Assembly: GCA_019235595.1 (NCBI GenBank)
Contig: JAFAKI010000282.1
Coordinates: forward strand, 1 to 8,617
Direction of reading: 5' to 3'
Length of the DNA: 8,617 bases
Origin: Mucilaginibacter sp.
GTDB lineage: Bacteria > Bacteroidota > Bacteroidia > Sphingobacteriales > Sphingobacteriaceae
Positions within the stretch are counted from its first letter, which is position 1. Each line of letters opens with the position of its first letter. Under the pieces are notes generated by a model. It saw nothing but the letters and a program-made list of their open reading frames with translations. It was not told where the DNA came from and did no database searches. Below, piece by piece: positions 1 to 5,530 of this stretch. The position numbers and the translations under genes are program-made.

Positions 1-1
1 T

Positions 2-196
2 ATCGAAACGCCGTTTCGCAACAACCAAATGCTGGAAGAAGTGTTGCGCTCATGTACAGCAAAGACACGGCTCTGCATTGCCTGTAACCTGACGGCGGAG
101 GATGAGTTTGTTCAAACCAAAACGATTGCCGAATGGAAGCAGAAAGTACCCGATCTGCACAAAAAGCCAACAATTTTCCTTTTATTTCATTCCTGA
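2..196 (+). CDS. RsmI-like SAM-dependent methyltransferase (tetrapyrrole methylase family), C-terminal fragment
   Basis: This is the last 64 codons of a gene that enters from the left edge, read in the second frame and ending in TGA at 194-196. The visible protein starts IETPFRNNQMLEEVLR, continues through TRLCIACNLTAEDEF and ends near LHKKPTIFLLFHS. That pattern matches, from memory of the family, the C-terminal part of the roughly 230-aa tetrapyrrole-methylase-fold enzymes annotated in Bacteroidota as RsmI-like or 'SAM-dependent methyltransferase'. RsmI itself 2'-O-methylates C1402 of 16S rRNA. Whether this copy does that or is the shorter paralogue cannot be decided, because the SAM-binding N-terminal half lies outside the window. 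The monooxygenase start follows 5 bp after the stop, so the two are probably cotranscribed. Confidence 0.75.
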   Translation: METPFRNNQMLEEVLRSCTAKTRLCIACNLTAEDEFVQTKTIAEWKQKVPDLHKKPTIFLLFHS

Positions 197-201
197 TATA
201 A

Positions 202-1809
202 ATGGCCATCACCGACCAACATACCCAAGTACTCATAGTAGGTGCAGGCCCGTCGGGATTGATGATGGCTTCCCAGTTGTTGCGTTACGGTATCCAACCG
301 CTTATTATTGATAATAAACAAGGGCCTACTTCGCACTCCAATGCGGTTGGTGTACAGGCAAGGTCGTTAGAGATTTATCGCCAGTTGGGTATTATTAACC
401 ATGTAATTCCCTATGGCAAGCCTACAGGAGGTTTGAGTTTTAACCAGGGTGGTAAACAAAGGGCAACCTTCTCACTTAGAAATGTAGGCACAGGAATGAC
501 GCCGTTTCCGTACCTGTTTTTATATCAACAAAGTAAAAATGAGCGCGCATTGCTCGATAACCTGACCCAAAACTGTTGCCCGGTTTACTGGGACACAACA
601 CTTATCTCGTTACAGCAAGAACCGGGATCGGTAACAGCAACATTAAAAACCAACGGGGAAGAACAAGTATTGAAATGCCACTGGGCGATTGGTGCAGATG
701 GGGCGCATAGTGCGGTTCGCAAACAATCTCAGATACCATTTAAGGGCGATACTTACCCCAGCTTCTTTTATCTGGCTGATCTGAAACTGGATACTGATTT
801 TTTAACGTGCGATTACATCCGGTTATACCTTGACAAAGACAATCTAGCGGGATTCTTTCCCTTGCCAGAGAAGGACCGTTACCGCATAATTGGTACACTG
901 CCTAATGAATTTGATAACCGTGAAGATGTCACGGCTGATGATATGCTGCCCTATCTGTCAGATTTAACCAAATCGACAGTAACGATTGAAGAGAACCATT
1001 GGTTTACTACCTATAAGCTTCATCATCGTATGGCCGAGAGGTTCCGCGAGCAACGATGCTTCCTTATCGGCGATGCAGCGCATATCCATTCTCCCGTAGG
1101 CGGGCAGGGTATGAACACCGGCTTGCAGGATGCCTACAACCTTGCCTGGAAGCTAGCGGGTGTGATCAATGGACAAATCCGCGACAGCATTCTGGACAGC
1201 TATGCCGATGAACGCATGCCGGTAGCAAAAAGGTTATTAAGTACCACGGATAAGGCATTTAACATCGTCATGTCCAAAAGTTGGCTTACCCGCATGTACC
1301 GGCAATGGATACTGCCCAATGTGCTGAATCTGGCGTGGAGAAGTAAAAAAATAAGGACTTTCTTTTTCAAGGTAGTTTCGCAAATCGGTATCAATTATCG
1401 CGAGAGCAATATCAACCTTCATCTGAGCAAAAGCACTAAAGTAAAAGCCGGAGACCGGATTCCTTACCTGAAAGTTTACGACGAAAAAAAGGAAATAGAA
1501 ACCGATCTGCACGAATGGTGCGCCAAACCCGGCTTTACATTGATTGTATTTGGCAAGTTCGATGAAATGTTTCTATTCACTATCGCCAAGTGGATCACCA
1601 ATAAATATCCGGGGATGCTCAATTTCTTTTACCTGCCGCCATCAGGCAAAAATGTAGAAGTATTTGAAGCTTTCGAGGCTGATCCGCATAAACAAATGGC
1701 TATTGTAGTGCGGCCCGATATGCACATTGGCTACATGAATGATGTGGTTGACCTGGGAATGATTGACAACTACCTGCAAAATGTCGTCGGCATCATTCCG
1801 CAGAAATAA
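202..1809 (+). CDS. FAD-dependent monooxygenase (PheA/TfdB, FAD_binding_3 family)
   Basis: A complete 535-aa flavoprotein hydroxylase of the para-hydroxybenzoate-hydroxylase fold, expected to be cytosolic and to use NAD(P)H and O2 to hydroxylate a probably aromatic substrate. Three hallmarks are visible. The Rossmann dinucleotide motif GAGPSG is at residues 14-19, with an acidic residue (D37) ending strand beta-2. The DG motif GADGAHSAVR is at 164-173. The FAD-ribityl GD motif GDAAHIHSPVGGQGMNTGLQD is at 290-310. The stretch HSNAVGVQARSLEIYRQLGI near residue 45 is typical of the phenol/3-HPP hydroxylase subgroup. Residues from about 435 to the end resemble the thioredoxin-like C-terminal domain of this group, including VRPDMHIGYMND. 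Length is normal for the family. The ATG at 202 follows the upstream stop by 5 bp with no Shine-Dalgarno. The substrate cannot be named, since no catabolic or polyketide partner genes are adjacent. It ends 22 bp from the convergent miaE. Confidence 0.88.
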   Translation: MAITDQHTQVLIVGAGPSGLMMASQLLRYGIQPLIIDNKQGPTSHSNAVGVQARSLEIYRQLGIINHVIPYGKPTGGLSFNQGGKQRATFSLRNVGTGMTPFPYLFLYQQSKNERALLDNLTQNCCPVYWDTTLISLQQEPGSVTATLKTNGEEQVLKCHWAIGADGAHSAVRKQSQIPFKGDTYPSFFYLADLKLDTDFLTCDYIRLYLDKDNLAGFFPLPEKDRYRIIGTLPNEFDNREDVTADDMLPYLSDLTKSTVTIEENHWFTTYKLHHRMAERFREQRCFLIGDAAHIHSPVGGQGMNTGLQDAYNLAWKLAGVINGQIRDSILDSYADERMPVAKRLLSTTDKAFNIVMSKSWLTRMYRQWILPNVLNLAWRSKKIRTFFFKVVSQIGINYRESNINLHLSKSTKVKAGDRIPYLKVYDEKKEIETDLHEWCAKPGFTLIVFGKFDEMFLFTIAKWITNKYPGMLNFFYLPPSGKNVEVFEAFEADPHKQMAIVVRPDMHIGYMNDVVDLGMIDNYLQNVVGIIPQK

Positions 1810-1831
1810 AAAATTGTAAAAGCCGCAAAAA

Positions 1832-2431
1832 TCAACCGTGTATGGTCTCGCTTTTCCCGTAGTTCTGGATCACCTGGGCTTCGTAGTCAAGGAATTCCTT
1901 CCAGCGTTTATCTACGTCGATACCATCCGCATATTTTTTTGCCAGGCGGATAAAAGTGGAATAATGTGTAGCCTCGCTGATCATCAATTCATGATAAAAT
2001 TCGGATAGCTGCTGGTCATTGATATGTTCTGACATCACTTTAAAACGCTCACAGCTGCGAGCCTCGATCATGGCCGAAAGTAGAAGGCGATCAATCAATT
2101 GAACTGAGCGACTCCCTCCTGTCACCATAAACTTGCGCAATTCGTTCACATAATCGTCTTTGCGTTCCCTACCCAAAACAAAGCCGCGTTCAAGAATAAT
2201 ATCATGTACGCGTTTAAAGTGATCCATCTCTTCCTGAACCAATGCAGCCATCTCCTGAACCAGATCAGACAGCTGAGGATTTTGAACAATAAGCGTTATG
2301 GCATTGCTTGCAGCCTTTTGCTCGCAAAAAGCATGATCGGTTAAAATTTCCTGGATATTGCTTTCCACAACATTTTTTACCCACAGCGGGTCGGTTGGTA
2401 ACTGAAGTTTAAGGATGGTTCTTTCGTTCAC
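1832..2431 (-). CDS. miaE: tRNA-(ms2io6A) hydroxylase MiaE
   Basis: A 199-aa non-haem di-iron monooxygenase with a ferritin-like fold. In the studied family it hydroxylates the isopentenyl group of 2-methylthio-N6-isopentenyl-adenosine at tRNA position 37, using O2. The metal-ligand pattern is intact: E37 in AFCEQKAA, E68xxH71 in EEMDHF, E123 in MIEARSCERF and E153xxH156 in SEATHY. These are two ExxH pairs plus two further glutamates. The length fits the short bacterial form. The start is a GTG at 2429-2431, because no ATG precedes the conserved first helix (next Met at residue 61). A good -7 box (TATTTTTG, rc of 2436-2443) lies only 4 nt upstream, so the gene probably has its own promoter and an almost leaderless mRNA. 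The MiaA and MiaB needed to make its substrate are not in the window. Confidence 0.9.
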   Translation of the reverse strand: MNERTILKLQLPTDPLWVKNVVESNIQEILTDHAFCEQKAASNAITLIVQNPQLSDLVQEMAALVQEEMDHFKRVHDIILERGFVLGRERKDDYVNELRKFMVTGGSRSVQLIDRLLLSAMIEARSCERFKVMSEHINDQQLSEFYHELMISEATHYSTFIRLAKKYADGIDVDKRWKEFLDYEAQVIQNYGKSETIHG

Positions 2432-2435
2432 GACG

Positions 2436-2443
2436 CAAAAATA
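2436..2443 (-). promoter_or_regulatory. Bacteroidota -7 box in front of miaE
   Basis: On the - strand the sequence reads TATTTTTG, a full match to the Bacteroidota sigma-ABfr -7 consensus TAnnTTTG, 4 nt before the GTG start of miaE. I see no clear -33 TTTG at the usual spacing; that region is occupied by the heptad array at 2454-2508. The predicted transcription start falls at or within a few bases of the start codon. Confidence 0.5.
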
Positions 2444-2453
2444 CCGTTATTAG

Positions 2454-2508
2454 GTGAAAGCGGAAAGGCGAAAGTGTAAGGCGAAAGCAGAAAGGTGAAA
2501 GGCAAAAG
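2454..2508. repeat. Degenerate heptad array, unit G(T/C)GAAAG
   Basis: Eight consecutive units: gtgaaag, cggaaag, gcgaaag, tgtaag (one base short), gcgaaag, cagaaag, gtgaaag, gcaaaag. The AAG/AAAG end recurs every 7 nt. The array sits upstream of miaE, between its promoter and the 59-aa gene. No matching inverted arm is visible in the same spacer. A short palindrome (GAGCTT-ga-AAGCTC, 2519-2532) separates it from the second, differently worded array at 2534-2568. Confidence 0.75.
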
Positions 2509-2533
2509 GTTTTGGATGGAGCTTGAAAGCTCT

Positions 2534-2568
2534 AATGACCAATGACAATTGACCGATGACTGATTACC
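2534..2568. repeat. Second heptad array, unit AATGACC, ending at a stop codon
   Basis: Five units of 7 nt: aatgacc, aatgaca, attgacc, gatgact, gattacc. The last unit covers the stop codon (2564-2566) of the minus-strand 59-aa gene, so on the coding strand the array begins at that stop. The period equals that of the neighbouring array at 2454-2508 but the unit sequence is different. Confidence 0.7.
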
Positions 2569-2743
2569 CCCACAGGTCGATCTCTTTTTCCAATTCTTCT
2601 TCGCGATGGGTATAGCCTTTTTCCTGTTGCGTGGAGTGTTCTATCTTAGCCATTAGTAACAGCTTATCAAAAAGCTCCAGAACGTCGATCTTCTCAGGCA
2701 TGTTGTTCACAAAGTGTTGCAAGTTGTCTTTTGAAAGCTGCAT
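2564..2743 (-). CDS. Small orphan antitoxin-like / hypothetical protein (59 aa)
   Basis: The protein begins MQLSKDNLQHFVNNMPEKI, continues through a helical hydrophobic segment (VLELFDKLLLMAKIE) and ends in a highly charged REEELEKEIDLWG tail. From memory, the pattern '(I/L)D-x-LF-(D/E)-(R/K)-L-L-x-x-KIE' followed by EELEKEI-x-W resembles small Bacteroidota proteins often annotated as addiction-module or antitoxin components. That is a resemblance, not a firm assignment. No toxin gene (ParE/RelE type) is adjacent on either side, so if it is an antitoxin it is an orphan. The frame is open further upstream (ATG at 2777-2779, TTG at 2786-2788). I chose the ATG at 2741-2743 because the likely ECF-type promoter elements (2781-2807) place the transcription start near 2775. 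Confidence 0.6.
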   Translation of the reverse strand: MQLSKDNLQHFVNNMPEKIDVLELFDKLLLMAKIEHSTQQEKGYTHREEELEKEIDLWG

Positions 2744-2780
2744 AATATTTAACTTACTAATTTGTTGTCTATTACGCATT

Positions 2781-2807
2781 AGACGCAACGAAAGTTGTGA
2801 ATGTTAC
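2781..2807 (-). promoter_or_regulatory. Possible ECF-sigma-type promoter (GTAAC-N17-CGTCT)
   Basis: On the - strand GTAAC (rc of 2803-2807) is followed after exactly 17 nt by CGTCT (rc of 2781-2785). An AAC-containing -35 and a CGTC -10 at 16-17 nt are the general ECF sigma promoter pattern, and TGTAAC...CGTCT pairs are familiar to me from Bacteroidota ECF loci. The site lies just past the nadD stop and about 38 nt upstream of the 59-aa gene start, so that gene may be under stress or ECF control rather than only read through from nadD. No sigma factor gene is in the window. Confidence 0.45.
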
Positions 2808-2814
2808 AAATATG

Positions 2815-3393
2815 TTACCCATGACGGTATAAGCCTTTACTCTCTATAAATTCCAGCACGGGGTCGGGGACAAAATACTGCACATTCTTCTTTTCGGCGA
2901 TGGATTTACGGATGAATGTGGCCGACAGTTCCATCAATGGAGTCATGGTTATAGTGACAGATGGATGCGAAGCAAATTCAGCGTTCTCATAGCCCGGGCG
3001 TGGATACACGTAGATGCGGTAATCGCGCAAGATAAGTTTATAGTTTTTCCATTTATGAAGCGTACCCAGGTTGTCAGAGCCCATAATAATGGCAAACTCG
3101 TGCTCGGGGTATTTTTCCTTCAGATGGGTAAGGGTATCGATGGTGTAGGATGGCTGTGGTAACTTAAGCTCCACATCACTTACAGCAATATTTCTTGAAT
3201 TATCAGTAGCCAGTTTGGCCATTTCGAGGCGGTCGTAGGTATTGATCAGATCGCCGTACTTTTTCAGCGGATTTTGCGGCGATACTACCAGCCACACCTT
3301 ATCCAGGTTAGTATGGTTGGCCATATAGCTGGCGATGATCAAATGTCCGATATGTATAGGGTTAAATGAGCCGAAGAATAAACCTATTTTCAT
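2815..3393 (-). CDS. nadD: Nicotinate-nucleotide adenylyltransferase NadD
   Basis: A 192-aa cytosolic enzyme that joins nicotinate mononucleotide with ATP to give deamido-NAD in NAD biosynthesis. The nucleotidyltransferase signature GLFFGSFNPIHIGH is at residues 4-17 (H14 and H17 are the HxGH pair). The C-terminal (I/L)SATFIR motif at 156-162 carries the phosphate-binding S/T-x-x-R. SDNLGTLHKWKNY in the middle is also typical. The frame is open 22 codons further upstream, but that stretch is translated heptad repeat (3395-3457). The ATG at 3391-3393 begins MKIGLFFGSFNP exactly where family members start. Length is normal. In Bacteroidota nadD commonly follows gmk; here a four-helix-bundle gene lies between them. 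Confidence 0.95.
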   Translation of the reverse strand: MKIGLFFGSFNPIHIGHLIIASYMANHTNLDKVWLVVSPQNPLKKYGDLINTYDRLEMAKLATDNSRNIAVSDVELKLPQPSYTIDTLTHLKEKYPEHEFAIIMGSDNLGTLHKWKNYKLILRDYRIYVYPRPGYENAEFASHPSVTITMTPLMELSATFIRKSIAEKKNVQYFVPDPVLEFIESKGLYRHG

Positions 3394-3394
3394 C

Positions 3395-3464
3395 AGTTTG
3401 CAGTTGTTAGTTGGCAGTTGGCAGTAAACAGTTTGCGATTTGCCGTGAGCAGTTTGCAATTTTA
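3395..3464. repeat. Heptad array, left arm flanking the four-helix-bundle gene
   Basis: Ten units in perfect 7-nt register: agtttgc, agttgtt, agttggc, agttggc, agtaaac, agtttgc, gatttgc, cgtgagc, agtttgc, aatttta. The last unit contains the stop codon of the four-helix-bundle gene, and the first begins 1 nt after the nadD start codon. The complement of the same units occurs at 3848-3880 on the other side of the gene, giving an inverted pair. The innermost bases agree well: 3451-3462 against the reverse complement of 3848-3859 match at 10 of 12 positions. Confidence 0.8.
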
Positions 3465-3830
3465 GTCTGCGCCAAACTTGCCGGGGTTATCAATCATATA
3501 TTGAACTATTTTCCCGACTTCATCAGATAGCTCTTTCAATCTATCATAAATCTCTTTGGAGAGGTATTCGCATGCTAATGAAAATTCAAGCCAACCTTGC
3601 GTTTCGCTATTTTCCATATCAACATCGGTCAGCTTACTTACAAAGTAATTTGGATATTTTCGCTTACGGTAAGCTTCTATTAAGCAAATATTTGCAGACC
3701 GGGACGATCTTCGGATCTGATCTGTAAGTGAATACATCTCTTCTTTGGGAAATCTTTTAGTGACTGTATAAATTTCCATCGCCAAAGCGAAGGTCTTTTT
3801 ATACAACAGCAGATCCTTATATGTACCCAT
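3462..3830 (-). CDS. Four-helix-bundle protein (23S rRNA-intervening-sequence / S23 family)
   Basis: A 122-aa, highly helical protein. The start GTYKDLLLYKKTFALAMEIY, the FPKEEMYSLTDQIRRSSRSA core near residues 28-46 and the ANICLIEAYRKRKYPNYF continuation are the recognisable pattern of the family TIGR02436 / PF05635. Family members were first seen as ORFs inside 23S rRNA intervening sequences. A relative, Avd, is the accessory protein of diversity-generating retroelements. Stand-alone members such as this one have no established function that I know of. No rRNA, reverse transcriptase or template repeat is nearby. The gene sits between nadD and gmk, 48 bp from gmk and 68 bp from nadD, and inverted heptad arrays flank it on both sides. 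It therefore looks like cargo inserted into a palindromic repeat. Confidence 0.88.
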   Translation of the reverse strand: MGTYKDLLLYKKTFALAMEIYTVTKRFPKEEMYSLTDQIRRSSRSANICLIEAYRKRKYPNYFVSKLTDVDMENSETQGWLEFSLACEYLSKEIYDRLKELSDEVGKIVQYMIDNPGKFGAD

Positions 3831-3847
3831 TAAATAATTTTAGTAGA

Positions 3848-3880
3848 TAATTGCACACTGCAAACTAAAAACTGCCAACT
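3848..3880. repeat. Heptad array, right (inverted) arm flanking the four-helix-bundle gene
   Basis: The inner sequence taattgcacact is followed by gcaaact, aaaaact and gccaact, again with a 7-nt period. Read on the - strand the units are agttggc, agttttt, agtttgc and agtgtgc, the same vocabulary as the left arm at 3395-3464, so the two arrays are inverted around the gene. The outermost unit reaches into the gmk stop codon (3879-3881). The arm is roughly half the length of the left one. Confidence 0.75.
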
Positions 3881-4448
3881 ACTTCTTAAGAAAGCTATCT
3901 ACCAAAAGCTCCGCCTCACCGCATGCCGTCTGAAGATCGTGATTTTTCAGGATAATATCAAATTGAGGGGCATAATTCAATTCTTTTTCGGCTTTTGCAA
4001 ATCTTTCTTTTAATTTTTCGGCGCTATCTGTGCCTCTGCCTGTTAGGCGTTCTTTCAAAACCTCCAAAGATGGTGGCTGAACAAAAATAGCCAACGCTGC
4101 TTCGCCATATTTGCGTTTGAGGTGTAATCCACCTTCCACATCTATATCGAATATCACCGCCTTGCCTTTTGCCCAAATGCGTTCTATCTCCTCACGCAGT
4201 GTGCCGTAGAAAGTACCACTATAAACTTCCTCAAACTCGACAAAGTGTTTTTTGGCGATCTTATGCAGAAACTCTTCTTTACTGATAAAATAATAGTCTT
4301 TACCATCCTGCTCATCGCCGCGTGGCTGACGGGTGGTTGCCGATATAGAAAATTCGAGATCAGGTATCTTAGTGAGCAGGTACTGTACGATAGTGGTTTT
4401 ACCTGCTCCTGATGGCGCTGAGAATATGATGAGTTTACCTTCTGGCAT
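3879..4448 (-). CDS. gmk: Guanylate kinase
   Basis: A 189-aa cytosolic kinase that transfers phosphate from ATP to GMP, giving GDP for nucleotide and (p)ppGpp metabolism. The P-loop SAPSGAGKTT is at residues 10-19. The GMP-binding segment SATTRQPRGDEQDGKDYYF is at 36-54, with the conserved S36, R40 and R43 and the Y52-Y53 pair. The segment VIFDIDVEGG is the usual strand before the lid, and LTGRGTDSAEKLKERFAKA is the lid/arginine region. Length is normal. The ATG at 4446-4448 starts directly before the first beta strand. It follows yicC after a 72-bp spacer filled by a long hairpin, whose 3' arm ends 14 nt before this start codon on the transcript. Confidence 0.96.
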   Translation of the reverse strand: MPEGKLIIFSAPSGAGKTTIVQYLLTKIPDLEFSISATTRQPRGDEQDGKDYYFISKEEFLHKIAKKHFVEFEEVYSGTFYGTLREEIERIWAKGKAVIFDIDVEGGLHLKRKYGEAALAIFVQPPSLEVLKERLTGRGTDSAEKLKERFAKAEKELNYAPQFDIILKNHDLQTACGEAELLVDSFLKK

Positions 4449-4454
4449 TCGCTT

Positions 4455-4527
4455 GTTGTAAAGTTGTAAAGTTGAAAGGTTGTAAAGTTAATAACGTTTC
4501 AACTTTACAACCTTTCAACCTTACAAC
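4455..4527. repeat. Period-8 palindromic repeat between yicC and gmk (27-bp stem)
   Basis: The left side has units of 8 nt: gttgtaaa, gttgtaaa, gttgaaag, gttgtaaa. The right side is their complement: aactttac, aacctttc, aaccttac. Positions 4463-4489 pair with 4501-4527 over 27 bp with a single mismatch (4470/4520), which becomes a G-U pair in the minus-strand transcript. The loop is 11 nt. The yicC stop codon lies inside one arm. There is no T-run typical of an intrinsic terminator for the yicC-to-gmk direction. Confidence 0.88.
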
Positions 4528-5396
4528 ACATTTAGTAATTGTTCCTTTATTTTTTCCAATTCTTCCTTCATGCCTACCACCAGTTTCTGGATGTTGGCAT
4601 CGTTGGCTTTTGAACCCAGGGTATTGATCTCGCGGCCAATCTCCTGCGAAATGAAACCCAGCTTTTTGCCATTGGCGTCTGCATTTTTCAGGGTTTCGAT
4701 GAAATAGTCACAATGGCTTTTCAGGCGGATCTTTTCCTCGGTAATATCCAGCTTATCAATATAATAGATCAGCTCCTGCTCAAAGCGGTTTTGATCTACA
4801 TTTTCACGACCAACAGCCTCATTCAAAAACTGGGTTAAACGTTCTCTTACTACTGGGACACGTTTTGGTTCCTCAATCTCTACTAATTCAAGATTTTTCA
4901 GGATAGAACCAATTCGCATTTTTACATCCTGTTCCAATACATTACCCTCATCGCCCCTGAATTTCTGAAAAGCAGACAATGCCTGTTGAAAGGTACGCTC
5001 TACTATTTTCCACTCCTCTTCTGACACGGATTCCTCATCGTACTTTACTACTTCTGGCAGTCCAAGTGCCAGTTGCAACAAGTTGTCGCCGTGTTCGCCC
5101 AGTTCTTCACTTACTGACTTAAGCTGGTTGTAGTAATTCTTCAGTAAGCCATTGTCGATGCCAGCAGCTTTTACGGATGAATCTGCCTGCTCAACGTTAA
5201 TGGAAAGGTTAACCTTTCCACGTTCGATCTGCTTATTGCACTCATTGCGTAACTGGAATTCTTTTTCGGAAAATGATTTTGGAATACGAAGCGATAATTC
5301 GAGGAATTTGCTGTTCAGGGATTTGATTTCGACGGTATATTTTGTACTGCCTGAATCAAAACTGGCAATCCCATACCCTGTCATTGATTTTATCAT
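4521..5396 (-). CDS. yicC: YicC/YloC family endoribonuclease
   Basis: A 291-aa protein of the YicC family (YicC_N followed by DUF1732), E. coli members of which are reported as endoribonucleases linked to small-RNA and mRNA turnover. The N-terminus MIKSMTGYG is diagnostic. The C-terminal signature LGFISQEIGREINTLGSKAND is at residues 246-266, followed by a charged helix ending QLLNVL. The middle is rich in charged helices, as usual for the family. I chose the ATG at 5394-5396. A frame extension by two codons would use TTG and would overlap the -7 box. It probably heads the operon with gmk and nadD. It is divergent from the secreted protein gene at 5544, and the stop codon lies inside the hairpin repeat arm. 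Confidence 0.93.
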   Translation of the reverse strand: MIKSMTGYGIASFDSGSTKYTVEIKSLNSKFLELSLRIPKSFSEKEFQLRNECNKQIERGKVNLSINVEQADSSVKAAGIDNGLLKNYYNQLKSVSEELGEHGDNLLQLALGLPEVVKYDEESVSEEEWKIVERTFQQALSAFQKFRGDEGNVLEQDVKMRIGSILKNLELVEIEEPKRVPVVRERLTQFLNEAVGRENVDQNRFEQELIYYIDKLDITEEKIRLKSHCDYFIETLKNADANGKKLGFISQEIGREINTLGSKANDANIQKLVVGMKEELEKIKEQLLNVL

Positions 5397-5399
5397 GTG

Positions 5400-5407
5400 C
5401 AAAGATA
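5400..5407 (-). promoter_or_regulatory. Bacteroidota -7 box in front of yicC
   Basis: The - strand reads TATCTTTG, a full TAnnTTTG match, followed by only three bases (cac) before the yicC ATG. The predicted transcription start is at or inside the start codon, meaning a leaderless or nearly leaderless message. The -33 region falls in the period-8 repeat and shows no clear TTTG. Confidence 0.55.
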
Positions 5408-5414
5408 GATTTTT

Positions 5415-5490
5415 AGTCGGAAAGTCGGGAAGTCCGAAAGTCCGTAAGTAAATTCTTTCGGACTTCCCGACTTTTGCGGACTTGCCGACT
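5415..5490. repeat. Period-8 palindromic repeat in the divergent yicC promoter region
   Basis: The left units agtcggaa, agtcggga, agtccgaa and agtccgta have an 8-nt period. The right side has ctttcgga, cttcccga, a 10-nt unit cttttgcgga, and cttgccga. Positions 5423-5440 (AGTCGGGAAGTCCGAAAG) pair perfectly with 5455-5472 over 18 bp around a 14-nt loop. The outer units (5415-5423 and 5482-5490) also match with one mismatch, after a one-sided insertion. Both flanking genes start away from this element, so it cannot be their terminator. Confidence 0.85.
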
Positions 5491-5530
5491 CCTTTAACAT
5501 CTTTTTACATTTTTTGCGTTTTACATTGTA

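Noticed and set aside
102..311. 69-aa open frame across the methyltransferase/monooxygenase junction
   Set aside because: It overlaps the end of the methyltransferase fragment and the FAD-binding motif of the monooxygenase in another frame, and shows no domain pattern.
2454..2568. CRISPR array
   Set aside because: The units are 7 nt, degenerate and contiguous, with no unique spacers of constant length and no cas genes nearby.
3394..3459. N-terminal extension of NadD by 22 codons
   Set aside because: The frame is open, but the added residues are translated heptad repeat. Family proteins start at MKIGLFFGSFNP, which the ATG at 3391-3393 provides.
3462..3830. Avd-type accessory gene of a diversity-generating retroelement, or an intervening sequence inside 23S rRNA
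   Set aside because: No reverse transcriptase, no template/variable repeat pair and no rRNA sequence are present in the window; only the protein family is shared.
4463..4527. Ordinary intrinsic terminator after yicC
   Set aside because: The stem is long and not GC-rich, there is no U-run after it in the transcript direction, and gmk, normally cotranscribed, starts 14 nt later.
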